Part shown: positions 44,524-53,700 of the stretch, one piece after another
Layout: each line of letters begins with the position of its first letter
How positions within the stretch are numbered: position 1 is the stretch's first letter
NCBI RefSeq assembly: GCF_000190595.1
Contig: NC_015167.1
Location: 124,001 to 188,000, forward strand
DNA length: 64,000 nt
Direction of reading: 5' to 3'
From: Cellulophaga lytica DSM 7489
Lineage (GTDB): Bacteria; Bacteroidota; Bacteroidia; Flavobacteriales; Flavobacteriaceae
Notes under the pieces: model-generated
Told to the model about the DNA's origin: nothing
Seen by the model: the letters and a program-made list of their open reading frames with translations, nothing else
The model's database searches: none
Position numbers and translations under genes: made by a program

Positions 44524-44531
44524 TACTTTTG
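44524..44531 (+). promoter_or_regulatory. Putative -7 element for the DUF6263-like gene
   Basis: TACTTTTG, 29 bases before the ATG at 44561. No good -33 box at the expected distance. Confidence 0.45.
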
Positions 44532-44560
44532 CGTTTGCAAATTTATAACACTATTTTTAA

Positions 44561-45448
44561 ATGAAAAAATTATTCTTCCTTGCTTCGGTTTTACTGTGTT
44601 TAACAAGCATTAATGCACAAACTAAATTAGAGTACAAACTTTCTGTTGGCGATGTTTTTATTGTGCAACAAAATGCTAAACAAGTTATTACCCAAGAAAT
44701 GCAAGGTATGTCTCACGAGCTTACCAATGATATTACAGGCGAGTATAAGATGAAAGTTTTAGAAAAAAAAGATGGTGCCTATAGTATTGAAATGTCTTTT
44801 ACAGATCTTAATATGAAAATGACATCTAACCTACAAGGGGTTTTAATGGATGTAAAAGCTAAAGAAGTTAAAGAAGGAGACATACAGTCTACAATGTTTA
44901 ATTCTATTTTAAATGTTCCTGTAAAAATCACATTGGCTAGTAACGGTAATATTACAAATGTTGATGGCGGAGACAAATTAGTAACTAAAATGATGGATGC
45001 TTCTGGTATTACAGATGCAACTACTTTAGCTACCATAAAAACTTCTTTAGGAAAAGAATACGGAACAGAAGGTTTAGCCAATAGCTTTAAACAAATGACA
45101 TACATTTACCCTAACGCTGCAAACAAAGTTGCTGTTGGTGATACTTGGGAAAATGAATACTCTGGAAAGTTAAATACCAAAAACAAATGGACACTAGATG
45201 CGCAAGATGCCAACACAACAACTCTAAGCTGTACTGCAGATGTTGTAATGACCGTTAAAGATGCAAATGCTAATATGGGTTTAACAGGTACGCAAACCAC
45301 TAAAGTAACAGCTAATGCTAAAACTGGTTTTATTAACACTATGGAAGTTACAGGCACATCTGATGGTAACTCTACAATACCAATGCTAGGAGATCAAAAA
45401 ATACCAACAACAATTACATCAACAATTATTTATAAAACAATAGAATAA
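44561..45448 (+). CDS. Exported DUF6263-like protein
   Basis: A 295-residue exported protein: signal peptide 1-19 (INA/Q) and a beta-rich mature part. Segments such as YKLSVGDVFIVQQNAKQVIT near the N-terminus, KITLASNGNITNVDG in the middle and VGDTWENEYSGKL resemble the DUF6263 family of Bacteroidota, which has no known function. No lipobox and no T9SS tail, so it is predicted periplasmic or outer-membrane associated. It lies 7 bases before the next gene and is likely co-transcribed. Confidence 0.68.
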   Translation: MKKLFFLASVLLCLTSINAQTKLEYKLSVGDVFIVQQNAKQVITQEMQGMSHELTNDITGEYKMKVLEKKDGAYSIEMSFTDLNMKMTSNLQGVLMDVKAKEVKEGDIQSTMFNSILNVPVKITLASNGNITNVDGGDKLVTKMMDASGITDATTLATIKTSLGKEYGTEGLANSFKQMTYIYPNAANKVAVGDTWENEYSGKLNTKNKWTLDAQDANTTTLSCTADVVMTVKDANANMGLTGTQTTKVTANAKTGFINTMEVTGTSDGNSTIPMLGDQKIPTTITSTIIYKTIE

Positions 45449-45455
45449 TAACAAT

Positions 45456-45971
45456 ATGTTCAACAAAAACATTAAAATAGGTATAGCAGCCTTAATAATA
45501 GCATACGCAGTATATCAATTTATAGAAGGCAACATAGGTAATGGTATTGCCCTTATCTTATTTTCTCTTGTATTTGTATTTCTTTATTTTAGAAATGAAA
45601 TTATTTTACTTGCCTTTTTAAGAATGAGAAAGCAAGATCTTGCTGGAACTCAAAAATGGTTAACTAAAATAAAAAATCCAGAAAGTGCTTTAACTGTTAA
45701 GCAACAAGGCTATTACAATTATTTGCATGGTATTATTTTTTCGCAAACAAATTTAACACAAGCAGAAAAGTACTTTAAAAAAGCTTTAAAATTAGGCTTA
45801 ACAATGGATTATGACGTTGCTATGGCTAAGTTGAGCTTAGCAGGTATTGCTATGCAAAAAAGACGTAAAAGAGAAGCTACAATGCTTTTAAACGAAGCTA
45901 AAAAGTTAGACAAACAAGGTATGCTTGCAGATCAAATAAAAATGATGAAGCAACAAATGAAGAAAATCTAA
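45456..45971 (+). CDS. Membrane protein with TPR-like cytosolic tail
   Basis: A 171-residue protein with two membrane helices at the N-terminus (about 7-24 and 29-52), joined by a short loop, and a helical C-terminal region (about 60-170) with TPR-like pairing (YYNYLHGIIFSQTNLTQAEK, MLLNEAKKLDKQGM). Flavobacterial relatives are called DUF2892-like. No enzymatic motif is visible. It follows the DUF6263-like gene and precedes a terminator, forming a two-gene unit. Confidence 0.65.
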   Translation: MFNKNIKIGIAALIIAYAVYQFIEGNIGNGIALILFSLVFVFLYFRNEIILLAFLRMRKQDLAGTQKWLTKIKNPESALTVKQQGYYNYLHGIIFSQTNLTQAEKYFKKALKLGLTMDYDVAMAKLSLAGIAMQKRRKREATMLLNEAKKLDKQGMLADQIKMMKQQMKKI

Positions 45972-45999
45972 TTTACTTTAACAATACACATTAAATTAA

Positions 46000-46033
46000 A
46001 AAGCCCTTTAAACATTGTTTAAAGGGCTTTTTA
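46000..46033. terminator. Bidirectional terminator
   Basis: A 14-bp stem AAAGCCCTTTAAAC (46000-46013) pairs with 46017-46030; A-rich left and T-rich right flanks serve both convergent genes. Confidence 0.85.
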
Positions 46034-46050
46034 ATTTAATAATAAATAAT

Positions 46051-46995
46051 TTAATCTACTTTATAATATCCTTTATTAGGAATCTCTATAGTATATTTTT
46101 TTCTAGAGTTGTTATTTAAATGTGGCTCCCTTAACCAAGGGTTATGTCTTTTTAAAATTTTGTAGTTAATCTCATACTCATTAGCAAAATCTGCAAAATT
46201 AGCTACAGGAACATCTAAATCTACCGTAAAGCTAGGTACTGCTTTATACATGTCTTCTTCAGAAATTTCAAAACCATATTTTTCTGGTGCAGATAATATT
46301 TCTTTTATAGCCATAATTCTAAAAAGGTATCTACCTGTTTCTTGCCCTAAAAGCAAATCGTAATAAGAGTCTACTTTTTGTTGCGTTAAATACTTATTTA
46401 TAGCCCCTGCTCCTGCATTATAAGAAGCCGCAGCTAACGTCCAGTTACCAAATTTTTCTTTGTACTTTTTTAAGTACCTACAAGCAACCTCTGTAGATTT
46501 TTGTATATGGTAACGCTCATCTACATTACTATTAACCTCTAAACCGTATTCTTTTCCAGTAGCTCTCATAATTTGCCAAAACCCAGTTGCACCTGCTGGT
46601 GATACTACATTTTGCAATCCGCTTTCTGCAACCGCTAGGTATTTAAAATCATCCGGAACTCCGTTTTTAGCTAAAATTGGTTCTATAATAGGAAAGTATT
46701 TGTTTGCTCTTTTCATTAATAACAAAGCATTAGATTGCCAGTAAGTATTTACCAAAAACTCACGATCTATACGCTCCATAACCTCAGGGTCTGTAAGTGG
46801 TACAGGTTCTCCTGCAAAATTTAAATCTTCCGGAATTTCTATAGATGTAATTTTGTATGTGTTTTCTGGAGACACCTCCTCTGTGTTTTCATCCGTTTCT
46901 TGTGGTATTACAGCACTGCTTTGCACTGCAAACATTAAAGCACCAGCAACAAAAACTACTCCAAAAAACATCAATATACTTTTAACTACTTTCAT
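46051..46995 (-). CDS. Membrane-bound lytic transglycosylase (SLT domain)
   Basis: Cleaves the MurNAc-GlcNAc bond of peptidoglycan. The 314-residue protein has a hydrophobic N-terminal anchor or signal (about 7-25), an acidic spacer, and an SLT catalytic domain (about 105-230) with catalytic Glu in AVAESGLQNVVSPAGATGFW, and the AASYNAGAGAINKYL motif, as in MltD. The C-terminal part (about 255-314) resembles the region that precedes LysM repeats in MltD, but no LysM is present. A TACCTTTG box at 47036-47029 on the minus strand could drive it. Confidence 0.9.
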   Translation of the reverse strand: MKVVKSILMFFGVVFVAGALMFAVQSSAVIPQETDENTEEVSPENTYKITSIEIPEDLNFAGEPVPLTDPEVMERIDREFLVNTYWQSNALLLMKRANKYFPIIEPILAKNGVPDDFKYLAVAESGLQNVVSPAGATGFWQIMRATGKEYGLEVNSNVDERYHIQKSTEVACRYLKKYKEKFGNWTLAAASYNAGAGAINKYLTQQKVDSYYDLLLGQETGRYLFRIMAIKEILSAPEKYGFEISEEDMYKAVPSFTVDLDVPVANFADFANEYEINYKILKRHNPWLREPHLNNNSRKKYTIEIPNKGYYKVD

Positions 46996-47028
46996 CTTCT
47001 ATCTATTTCTTTTAAATTCAATTGTTAT

Positions 47029-47036
47029 CAAAGGTA
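47029..47036 (-). promoter_or_regulatory. Putative -7 element for the lytic transglycosylase
   Basis: TACCTTTG on the minus strand, 33 bases before the ATG. The -33 position would fall in the end of the upstream hydrolase gene and reads TTAG, a weak match. Confidence 0.4.
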
Positions 47037-47050
47037 TTAAAATACCTATT

Positions 47051-47701
47051 CTATTCTAAAATTATTTGTGGCAAATGCTCATTAAACCATTTAAACCTAT
47101 TTATTATCATTATATGAGTTCCTTTTGGCACTGTCACACAGTTTTTTATGTGTTTTATTGGAAAAACAGGATCGCTATCTCCATGAATGTGTATTAAATT
47201 TGGATCACTTTTTTCCTGATTCCAATTTATTATTTGCTCCAAAGACCAATCTATATAATACTTATCATTAACAGATAAATACTCTTCATATAATTCTAGT
47301 CGCTTTGTTACTGTCTCGCCAAAAGCATATTTTGCTAATACTTCCATATTGGTTACCAAACCTGTTGGCAGTAATTTATAGGCTTTAGTATATTTTGCTA
47401 AACGCATACGCCTTGGAAGCTCATACTTTGTTTTTACGCTAGATATAATTATGACCTTATTAACTTTTATGTGCTTAGCCATCTCCTGCACCAAAACACC
47501 TCCAAAAGACACACCTATTAATACAACGTTAGTTTCAGTAATTTTAGTACACATTTTTATAGCGTACTCTTCTAAACTCATCCCTTTACTGGGTATAAAC
47601 CAAGATAATAAATGCTGATGAAATGTATCTTCTGGTAATTTAATATTTTTAAATATTGATGGGTTGGCCGCCATACCGGGCATTAAGTAAACATTAAGCA
47701 T
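47051..47701 (-). CDS. Alpha/beta hydrolase
   Basis: A 216-residue cytosolic hydrolase of the alpha/beta fold. The nucleophile elbow is GVSFGG (Ser about residue 70), preceded by the oxyanion-side strand NVVLI. The acid is probably Asp in HGDSDPVFP and the base His in KGTHIMI. The opening LMPGMAANPSIF replaces the usual HG oxyanion motif. No lid domain is obvious. The substrate is unknown; similar proteins are called esterases. Same direction as the transglycosylase gene but with its own spacing. Confidence 0.78.
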   Translation of the reverse strand: MLNVYLMPGMAANPSIFKNIKLPEDTFHQHLLSWFIPSKGMSLEEYAIKMCTKITETNVVLIGVSFGGVLVQEMAKHIKVNKVIIISSVKTKYELPRRMRLAKYTKAYKLLPTGLVTNMEVLAKYAFGETVTKRLELYEEYLSVNDKYYIDWSLEQIINWNQEKSDPNLIHIHGDSDPVFPIKHIKNCVTVPKGTHIMIINRFKWFNEHLPQIILE

Positions 47702-47882
47702 ATATTATAACAACTAAATCTTTAGTAAATTGAAAACTAGGTTTTTACGTATTTTTAACGTAACTTTGTTAGGTTGTCATCATTTTATTTTTTAAAATAT
47801 ATAATGATTTCACGATACTAAATATCGTTATTTTAGAACACAATAGCGCATATTTTAACTTCAATTTAAAACCATATACTAT

Positions 47883-48179
47883 ATGAATGCAGTAGAAATT
47901 AAGGACAATAGTTTTTTACGTCAGTATGAAACTAGAGTTAATGGGCATTTAGCTAAATTAGAATACTCTTCACAAGAACGTAAAGTGTTTTTAACAAAAC
48001 TAATTATTCCTGAGGAAATAATTGAAACAGAATTTAAAGAAGACTTTATTAAAGCTGTTTTAAACGATATTCAAGAAAAGAATATGCGAGTAGTACCTAC
48101 TAGCCCAGATGTTGCTAGCTTTTTAAGAAGAAACAAAAGACTCTACAAAGAAATGTTACCTATTGGTATACGTATCTAA
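47883..48179 (+). CDS. Small GNAT-related acetyltransferase-like protein
   Basis: A 98-residue protein of the short 'YidJ/YjdJ' GCN5-related group (N-acetyltransferase-like). Conserved blocks: NGHLAKLEYSSQERKVFLT at the start and MRVVPTSPDVASFLRRNKR near the end. The length is only about two thirds of a typical GNAT domain, as usual for this group; acetyl-CoA binding and substrate are unproven. A TAACTTTG -7-like box at 47761-47768 lies about 115 bases upstream. Confidence 0.75.
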   Translation: MNAVEIKDNSFLRQYETRVNGHLAKLEYSSQERKVFLTKLIIPEEIIETEFKEDFIKAVLNDIQEKNMRVVPTSPDVASFLRRNKRLYKEMLPIGIRI

Positions 48180-48188
48180 AAAAATTAA

Positions 48189-48230
48189 AAGGTGCTTTAA
48201 AAGTTGTTCTGCTTTAAAGCACCTTTTTTT
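48189..48230. terminator. Bidirectional terminator
   Basis: A 12-bp stem AAGGTGCTTTAA (48189-48200) pairs with 48214-48225, followed by T8; ends the GNAT-like gene and the convergent mtaB. Confidence 0.85.
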
Positions 48231-48267
48231 ATTTTTTAATAATTACGTACTTCACTCCTTCTCTTAA

Positions 48268-49596
48268 TTACACCACAACTTCAGTTTTTACAAAGTCAAA
48301 ACGTACTAAACCATCTTCGTCTATTTCTGTTAACGTTATTGTATGTAACGTATTTACCAACTCTGGGTTCCAAGGCGCTTTTACTTTTACATAATTTTCT
48401 GTAAAACCATTAATATAACCTTCTTTGTTTTCGCTCTCAAACAAAACAGTTCTGGTGCTACCAAGCTGACTTTCATAAAAAGCTCTACGCTTTTTAACAG
48501 ATAAACCCCTTAACATTTTACTACGCTTAGCCCTAACGTTTTTAGGCACTACATTATCCATTTCTGCAGCAACCGTATTATCTCTTTCAGAATAAGTAAA
48601 AACATGTAAATAAGATATGTTTAATTCATTTAAAAAGTGATATGTTTCTAAAAAATGCTCGTCTGTTTCTCCTGGAAAACCAACAATAACATCTACACCA
48701 ATACAAGCGTGCGGCATAACTTCTTTAATTTTAGCTACACGATCTATGTATAAATTGGTTAAATATCTACGGCGCATTAATTTTAAAATAGTATCACTAC
48801 CACTCTGTAACGGAATATGAAAATGCGGAACAAAAGAATTGCTTTTAGACACAAAATCTATAGTCTCATTCTTTAATAAATTTGGTTCTATTGAAGATAT
48901 TCTAAGTCTATGTATACCGTCTACAGTATCCAAGGCCTTTACCAAATCTAAAAAGGTATGTTGGTGTTTTTTGTTTCCAAACTCACCTTTACCATAATCG
49001 CCAATATTTACACCAGTAAGTACAATTTCTTTAATATTTTTTGCAGATATTTCTGTTGCATTTTTTAATACATTTTCTAATGTATCACTTCTAGAAATTC
49101 CTCTAGCAAGCGGAATTGTACAATAGGTACATTTGTAATCACAACCATCTTGTACCTTTAAAAATGCACGTGTCCTATCTCCTATTGCATAACTACCTAC
49201 ATAAAAATCTGCATCTTCAATTTCACAAGAATGTACTTCTCCAAAATCATTTTTAGACAAATCGTTTATGTAATCTGTAATTTTAAATTTTTCTGTTGCA
49301 CCTAAAACCAAATCTACACCGTCTACCGCCGCCAATTCTTCTGGCTTTAATTGTGCATAACAACCAACTGCCGCAACAAATGCATCTGGATTCTTCTTTT
49401 GAGCTTGTTTTACAATAGATTTAAATCTTTTATCTGCATTTTCTGTTACAGAACACGTATTAATAACATACATATCTGCAGCTTCTGCAAAATCTACCCT
49501 ATCAAAACCTTCATCTACAAAGCTACGTGCAATGGTAGAAGTTTCTGAAAAGTTTAGTTTACAACCTAGTGTGTAAAAAGCTACTTTCTTCTTCAT
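48268..49596 (-). CDS. mtaB: tRNA t6A37 methylthiotransferase MtaB
   Basis: Radical-SAM enzyme that converts t6A37 to ms2t6A37 in ANN-reading tRNAs. The 442-residue protein has an N-terminal UPF0004 domain with three cluster Cys (TLGCKLN, INTCSVT, AVGCYAQ), the radical-SAM CxxxCxxC motif in DGCDYKCTYCTIP (about residues 150-160), and a C-terminal TRAM-type region (about 375-440). The pattern separates it from MiaB and RimO. A stand-alone gene. Confidence 0.93.
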   Translation of the reverse strand: MKKKVAFYTLGCKLNFSETSTIARSFVDEGFDRVDFAEAADMYVINTCSVTENADKRFKSIVKQAQKKNPDAFVAAVGCYAQLKPEELAAVDGVDLVLGATEKFKITDYINDLSKNDFGEVHSCEIEDADFYVGSYAIGDRTRAFLKVQDGCDYKCTYCTIPLARGISRSDTLENVLKNATEISAKNIKEIVLTGVNIGDYGKGEFGNKKHQHTFLDLVKALDTVDGIHRLRISSIEPNLLKNETIDFVSKSNSFVPHFHIPLQSGSDTILKLMRRRYLTNLYIDRVAKIKEVMPHACIGVDVIVGFPGETDEHFLETYHFLNELNISYLHVFTYSERDNTVAAEMDNVVPKNVRAKRSKMLRGLSVKKRRAFYESQLGSTRTVLFESENKEGYINGFTENYVKVKAPWNPELVNTLHTITLTEIDEDGLVRFDFVKTEVVV

Positions 49597-49656
49597 CCTT
49601 AATTAATTACAGCATTTTTTATTGGGGTGCAAATATACAAATTACTTCTAGACCAT

Positions 49657-50304
49657 TTATGGAGCAAGTCTTTCTATCTTCCAATTGTAATCTTCTTGCA
49701 ACTCATATCTTATTCTGTCATGCAACCTATTTGGTCTTCCCTGCCAAAATTCTACAGAAACAGGCTTTACAATATATCCTCCCCAGTGTTTTGGTCTTTC
49801 TATTTCTTTACCATTATATTCCTCTTCTAAGCTTTTTAATTTATGCTCTAAATATGCTCTAGAAGGTATAACTGTACTTTGGTCTGACACTATAGCACCA
49901 AGCTTGCTACCATCTGGTCTAGATTCGAAATAACCATCAGATAAGTTTTCTGCTATTTTTTCTGCTTTTCCTTTTATAATAACTTGCCTTTCTAAATTTG
50001 GCCAAAAAAAAGAGATACACATATTAGGATTACTAGCTATTGCTTTTCCTTTTTCACTATTATAGTTTGTATAAAAAATAAAACCTTCATGGGTGTATTT
50101 TTTTAGCAATACTACTCTGCTTTTAGGAAAACCATCTAATCCTATGGTAGAAATTGTCATAGCATTAGGTTCCTCTACTCCATCTGTAGCTTCCACTTCA
50201 TAAAACCATTTTTGAAACAGTTCTATAGGGTTGTCTGAAATACCATTCTCTAACAGTTCGCTTTTTTGATATGATTTTCTGTAGTCTCCTAAATCCTTTT
50301 TCAT
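49657..50304 (-). CDS. pdxH: Pyridoxamine 5'-phosphate oxidase
   Basis: FMN-dependent enzyme making pyridoxal phosphate from PNP or PMP in B6 salvage. The 215-residue product matches PdxH end to end: EPNAMTISTIGLDGFPKSRV, FYTNYNSEKGKAI (FMN phosphate binding), FFWPNLERQVIIKGKAEK, and the C-terminal EFWQGRPNRLHDRI with the substrate-binding Arg and His. It has the usual length. No neighbour of the pathway is near. Confidence 0.95.
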   Translation of the reverse strand: MKKDLGDYRKSYQKSELLENGISDNPIELFQKWFYEVEATDGVEEPNAMTISTIGLDGFPKSRVVLLKKYTHEGFIFYTNYNSEKGKAIASNPNMCISFFWPNLERQVIIKGKAEKIAENLSDGYFESRPDGSKLGAIVSDQSTVIPSRAYLEHKLKSLEEEYNGKEIERPKHWGGYIVKPVSVEFWQGRPNRLHDRIRYELQEDYNWKIERLAP

Positions 50305-50392
50305 AGTGTAATTTCTAATATTAAATTGTAAAAATTATACTTTTTTCTACTTTTAACAATTACAATTTTATCACTACAAATTTAGCAATTAT

Positions 50393-51316
50393 TTAAGCAG
50401 AAGCAGACTGGTTTTTAGTGTTTTTAATATCGTTTAAAATACTCTTATAATTAATAACTGCTACAGACACTATAATTATAAATACCCCAAACCATTGTAC
50501 ACCTTTAATTTCTTCTCCTAAAATTATACTAGCTGTTAAAATAGAAACAGGTATTTCTAATGAGGTTAAAATACTACCTAAACCTATTCCTGTAATTGGA
50601 AACCCTTTGTTAAACGCTATTGGCGGCAATACTGCACCAAAAAAACCTAAAAACAATCCGTATTTCCAAAAACTCCAACTTGAATAATCAAATTCTGTTA
50701 GTAAATCTGTATTCCAAATAAGTAATACAATTAACAAACCACCTAAAACCAAATACTTACTCCTAACCATATTAGGTAAACTTACAGCTATAGTGTTAGA
50801 TGCATATAATGTAGCAGTATAACACATACTTGCCATTACACCTAAAACAAAACCTGTTGGATCTATAGCCTTGCTCTCATTAAAAACATTAACGGCAAAT
50901 AAAGTACCTACAATCACTAATAAACTCCCAAACAGTTTAAGTTTATCTACTTTTTTACTTAAAAACATTTCTAAAACAACACCCATCCAAATGGCTTGCA
51001 TAAGAAAAATAATAGCTACAGAAACCGGAATATAATTAAGGCTTAAGTAATAAAAATAACTTGTTAAACCTGCAGCTGTGCCAAAAAGTACTAGCTTAAG
51101 CTTCCCGTTTTTATTTTCTTTAGTTTTTGTAACTGCACGATTCTTTTTACTAAGTAATGCCAATAGTGCTACCCCTACAAAACCTATTAAATACTGTAAT
51201 GTATTTAATCCGCTAGTACTAAAACCTTCTAAATTAGCCTTTTTAACAAACGTTGCCAACACACCATAACTAGCCGCACCTATAAGAACATATAGCACCC
51301 CTCTTAACTTCTCCAT
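50393..51316 (-). CDS. EamA/DMT-family transporter
   Basis: An inner-membrane carrier of 307 residues with ten predicted helices in two EamA repeats (about 5-140 and 155-295). The frame is open upstream to a TTG at 51379, but the ATG at 51316 (MEKLRGVLYVLIGAASYG) gives the family-typical start with the first helix near the N-terminus. A TATCTTTG box at 51418-51411 on the minus strand implies a leader of about 88 bases. Substrate unknown (metabolite or drug export). Confidence 0.85.
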   Translation of the reverse strand: MEKLRGVLYVLIGAASYGVLATFVKKANLEGFSTSGLNTLQYLIGFVGVALLALLSKKNRAVTKTKENKNGKLKLVLFGTAAGLTSYFYYLSLNYIPVSVAIIFLMQAIWMGVVLEMFLSKKVDKLKLFGSLLVIVGTLFAVNVFNESKAIDPTGFVLGVMASMCYTATLYASNTIAVSLPNMVRSKYLVLGGLLIVLLIWNTDLLTEFDYSSWSFWKYGLFLGFFGAVLPPIAFNKGFPITGIGLGSILTSLEIPVSILTASIILGEEIKGVQWFGVFIIIVSVAVINYKSILNDIKNTKNQSASA

Positions 51317-51449
51317 ATAAGATTTATTATTAGCTTTTACAGTATAATACAATATGTTAGTTGTGTTATTACAACACAAATTTACACCTATTTATACTCT
51401 AAAAAGCCGGCAAAGATAAAACTTAAAAAATTGATAACAGTAAAGAGTC

Positions 51450-52355
51450 TTAAAAATCGAATGCCTTACCATCTTCTCCTAATAACACTGGAGTAAAAAC
51501 TTCTTCTGCCTCTTGTTTAAATAAGTTGGTAGATTTGTAACGTGTAGAATAATGCCCCAAAACCAAAGCACCAACATTTGCTTGCTTTGCTATTGTTGCC
51601 GCTTGTTTAGCTGTAGAATGTTTTGTTTTTGTTGCTAGTTCTGCTTCAGAGTCTAAAAAAGTAGCTTCATGATACAATGCATCTACTCCTTTTATAATAG
51701 GCACAATACTTGGCTCAAAAACAGTATCACTACAAAATGCATAACTTTTAGGCTTAGGCGGATTAAAAGTAAGTTCCTTATTAGGCACAATTGCACCACT
51801 ATCTAGAATAATATCTTTTCCGTTTTTAATTTTCTGATAATAACACTTATCTATTTCATAAGAAGCTACTGCTTCTATATTTAATTTACGCTCTGCTTCT
51901 TTTTCTTGAAACAAAAAACCGTTTGTATAAATTCTGTGGTTTAAAGGTATGGTAGATACTTTTACTTTATCATCTTCAAAAACTACGGTAGATTCTTTAC
52001 TAGTTAACTCGTGAAAATATAACGGGTAATTTGTCCAGGAATCCCCAAGTTTTAATAACATAGTAATTGCTTCTTTTATACCTTTAGGACCGTAAACGTG
52101 CAATTCTTTTTCTCTGCCCAACAACCTAAAGGTAGACACCAAGCCCGGAAGTCCAAAAAAATGATCTCCGTGTAAGTGAGAAATAAAAATATGCTTAATT
52201 CTAGAAAACTTAAGCTTACTTTTTCTAAGTTGCACTTGTGTACCTTCTCCACAATCTATTAAAAATAAATGTCCTTTAATCTCTAATGTTTGTGATGTAG
52301 GATTAGCTAGTGTGCGTGGTGTGGCTGCGTGGCAACCTAGTACTGTTAATTGCAA
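51450..52355 (-). CDS. rnz: Ribonuclease Z
   Basis: Metallo-beta-lactamase-fold endonuclease that trims tRNA 3' ends. The 301-residue protein has the zinc motif SHLHGDHFFGLPG (residues about 60-72), the flexible-arm-equivalent region, the Asp ligand in FCSDT and the downstream His residues in ALYHEATF, KTKHSTAKQAA and LVLGHYSTRY. Length matches the bacterial short form. It lies 69 bases downstream of a small STAS-like gene and appears to be the last gene of the pyr group. Confidence 0.93.
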   Translation of the reverse strand: MQLTVLGCHAATPRTLANPTSQTLEIKGHLFLIDCGEGTQVQLRKSKLKFSRIKHIFISHLHGDHFFGLPGLVSTFRLLGREKELHVYGPKGIKEAITMLLKLGDSWTNYPLYFHELTSKESTVVFEDDKVKVSTIPLNHRIYTNGFLFQEKEAERKLNIEAVASYEIDKCYYQKIKNGKDIILDSGAIVPNKELTFNPPKPKSYAFCSDTVFEPSIVPIIKGVDALYHEATFLDSEAELATKTKHSTAKQAATIAKQANVGALVLGHYSTRYKSTNLFKQEAEEVFTPVLLGEDGKAFDF

Positions 52356-52424
52356 ATTAGTTGTAATTGATAAGTTAACTGTATGGCAAATAAATTTACT
52401 TACAATACAATGTAAAATTGAAAA

Positions 52425-52757
52425 TTAAATGCCTAAGTCACGTTCAATTTCTTCCATTTCTATAATATCTCTTGCTTCTTTAATGGTTGGCACCACACAT
52501 ATTTCTTCTGGAACATCATCATAAGAAACTTTATTAGTAACTAACACAAAAGATTTATTAGAGCCTCTGTGTGTATTAGACAAGTCTAAAAACTCTAACA
52601 CGTCTGAACTTGTTAATGCTGTAAACGAAAAAAGATTTACAATAATATTATCGTTTTTTATTTTCTCGTAAGCGTTGTTTAAATTTTCTAAAAATTTAGC
52701 CAAAGAGATATTCTCCTGGTCTACAATTGTTGTTGTACCATCTTTATCAAAAACCAT
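52425..52757 (-). CDS. STAS-like small protein between pyrB and rnz
   Basis: A 110-residue cytosolic protein. The pattern of beta strand, helix, and the segment DNIIVNLFSFTALTSSDVLE followed by NKSFVLVTNKVSYDDVPEEI resembles a STAS/anti-sigma-antagonist fold, with a Ser pair (SS) at the position of the phosphorylatable Ser in SpoIIAA-like proteins. It is 6 bases after pyrB and 69 bases before rnz, which suggests a conserved block. No kinase partner is nearby, and the function is unknown. Confidence 0.65.
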   Translation of the reverse strand: MVFDKDGTTTIVDQENISLAKFLENLNNAYEKIKNDNIIVNLFSFTALTSSDVLEFLDLSNTHRGSNKSFVLVTNKVSYDDVPEEICVVPTIKEARDIIEMEEIERDLGI

Positions 52758-52763
52758 AGTAAA

Positions 52764-53690
52764 TTATTTTATTTTAGATGCAAGCAAGTAAAGTACAGCC
52801 ATACGCACAGCTACACCATTTTCTACCTGATCTAAGATTATAGATTGATTAGAGTCTGCAACATCACTAGTAATTTCTACACCACGGTTTATTGGTCCTG
52901 GGTGCATTATTACTATTTCTTTATCTAAACTTTGCAACAAAGCTTTATTTACTCCAAATTGCTGGGTATATTCTCTAGTAGAAGGGAAATAACTAATATC
53001 CATACGCTCATTTTGTACGCGCAGCATATTTGCAACGTCACACCAATTTAGTGCTTTTCTCAAATCTGTTTCTACCGTTACACCTAAAGACTCTATGTGT
53101 TTTGGAATTAATGTTTTTGGACCGCATACTTTTACATTTGCCCCCTGTAATTTTAGAGCAAGTATATTAGACAAAGCTACTCTAGAGTGTAAAATATCAC
53201 CAACAATTACAACGTTTTTACCTCCTACATCTCCTAATTTTTCTCTTATAGAGTAAGAATCTAATAATGCTTGTGTTGGGTGCTCATGAGCTCCGTCTCC
53301 GGCATTAACTATAGCTGCTTTAACGTGTTTAGATAAAAACACACCTGCACCTGGGTTTGGGTGCCTCATAACAACCATATCTACTTTCATAGATAGTATA
53401 TTGTTTACAGTATCTATTAACGTTTCTCCTTTTTTTACAGATGATTGTGATGCCGAAAAGTTTATAACATCTGCCGACAATCTTTTTTCTGCTAACTCAA
53501 AAGAAAGCTTTGTTCTTGTACTATTTTCAAAAAAAATGTTTGCTATAGTAATATCTCTTAAAGAAGGTACTTTTTTTATAGATCTATTAATTACTTCTTT
53601 AAAATGGTCTGCGGTTTCAAAAATGAGATTAATATCGTTTTTGTTAAGATATTTTATTCCTAATAAGTGATTAACACTCAACTCGCTCAT
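52764..53690 (-). CDS. pyrB: Aspartate carbamoyltransferase catalytic subunit
   Basis: Condenses carbamoyl phosphate and aspartate, the committed step of pyrimidine synthesis. Motifs: FENSTRTKLSFE (carbamoyl phosphate), MRHPNPGAG, DGAHEHPTQALLD, HPGPINRG. I use the ATG at 53690 (MSELSVNHLLGIKYL), the usual opening of flavobacterial PyrB; an ATG at 53708 adds six residues and overlaps pyrR by 8 bases. Length 308 residues. A regulatory subunit (pyrI) is not present. Co-transcribed with pyrR. Confidence 0.93.
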   Translation of the reverse strand: MSELSVNHLLGIKYLNKNDINLIFETADHFKEVINRSIKKVPSLRDITIANIFFENSTRTKLSFELAEKRLSADVINFSASQSSVKKGETLIDTVNNILSMKVDMVVMRHPNPGAGVFLSKHVKAAIVNAGDGAHEHPTQALLDSYSIREKLGDVGGKNVVIVGDILHSRVALSNILALKLQGANVKVCGPKTLIPKHIESLGVTVETDLRKALNWCDVANMLRVQNERMDISYFPSTREYTQQFGVNKALLQSLDKEIVIMHPGPINRGVEITSDVADSNQSIILDQVENGVAVRMAVLYLLASKIK

Positions 53691-53700
53691 TTTCGTTGTT

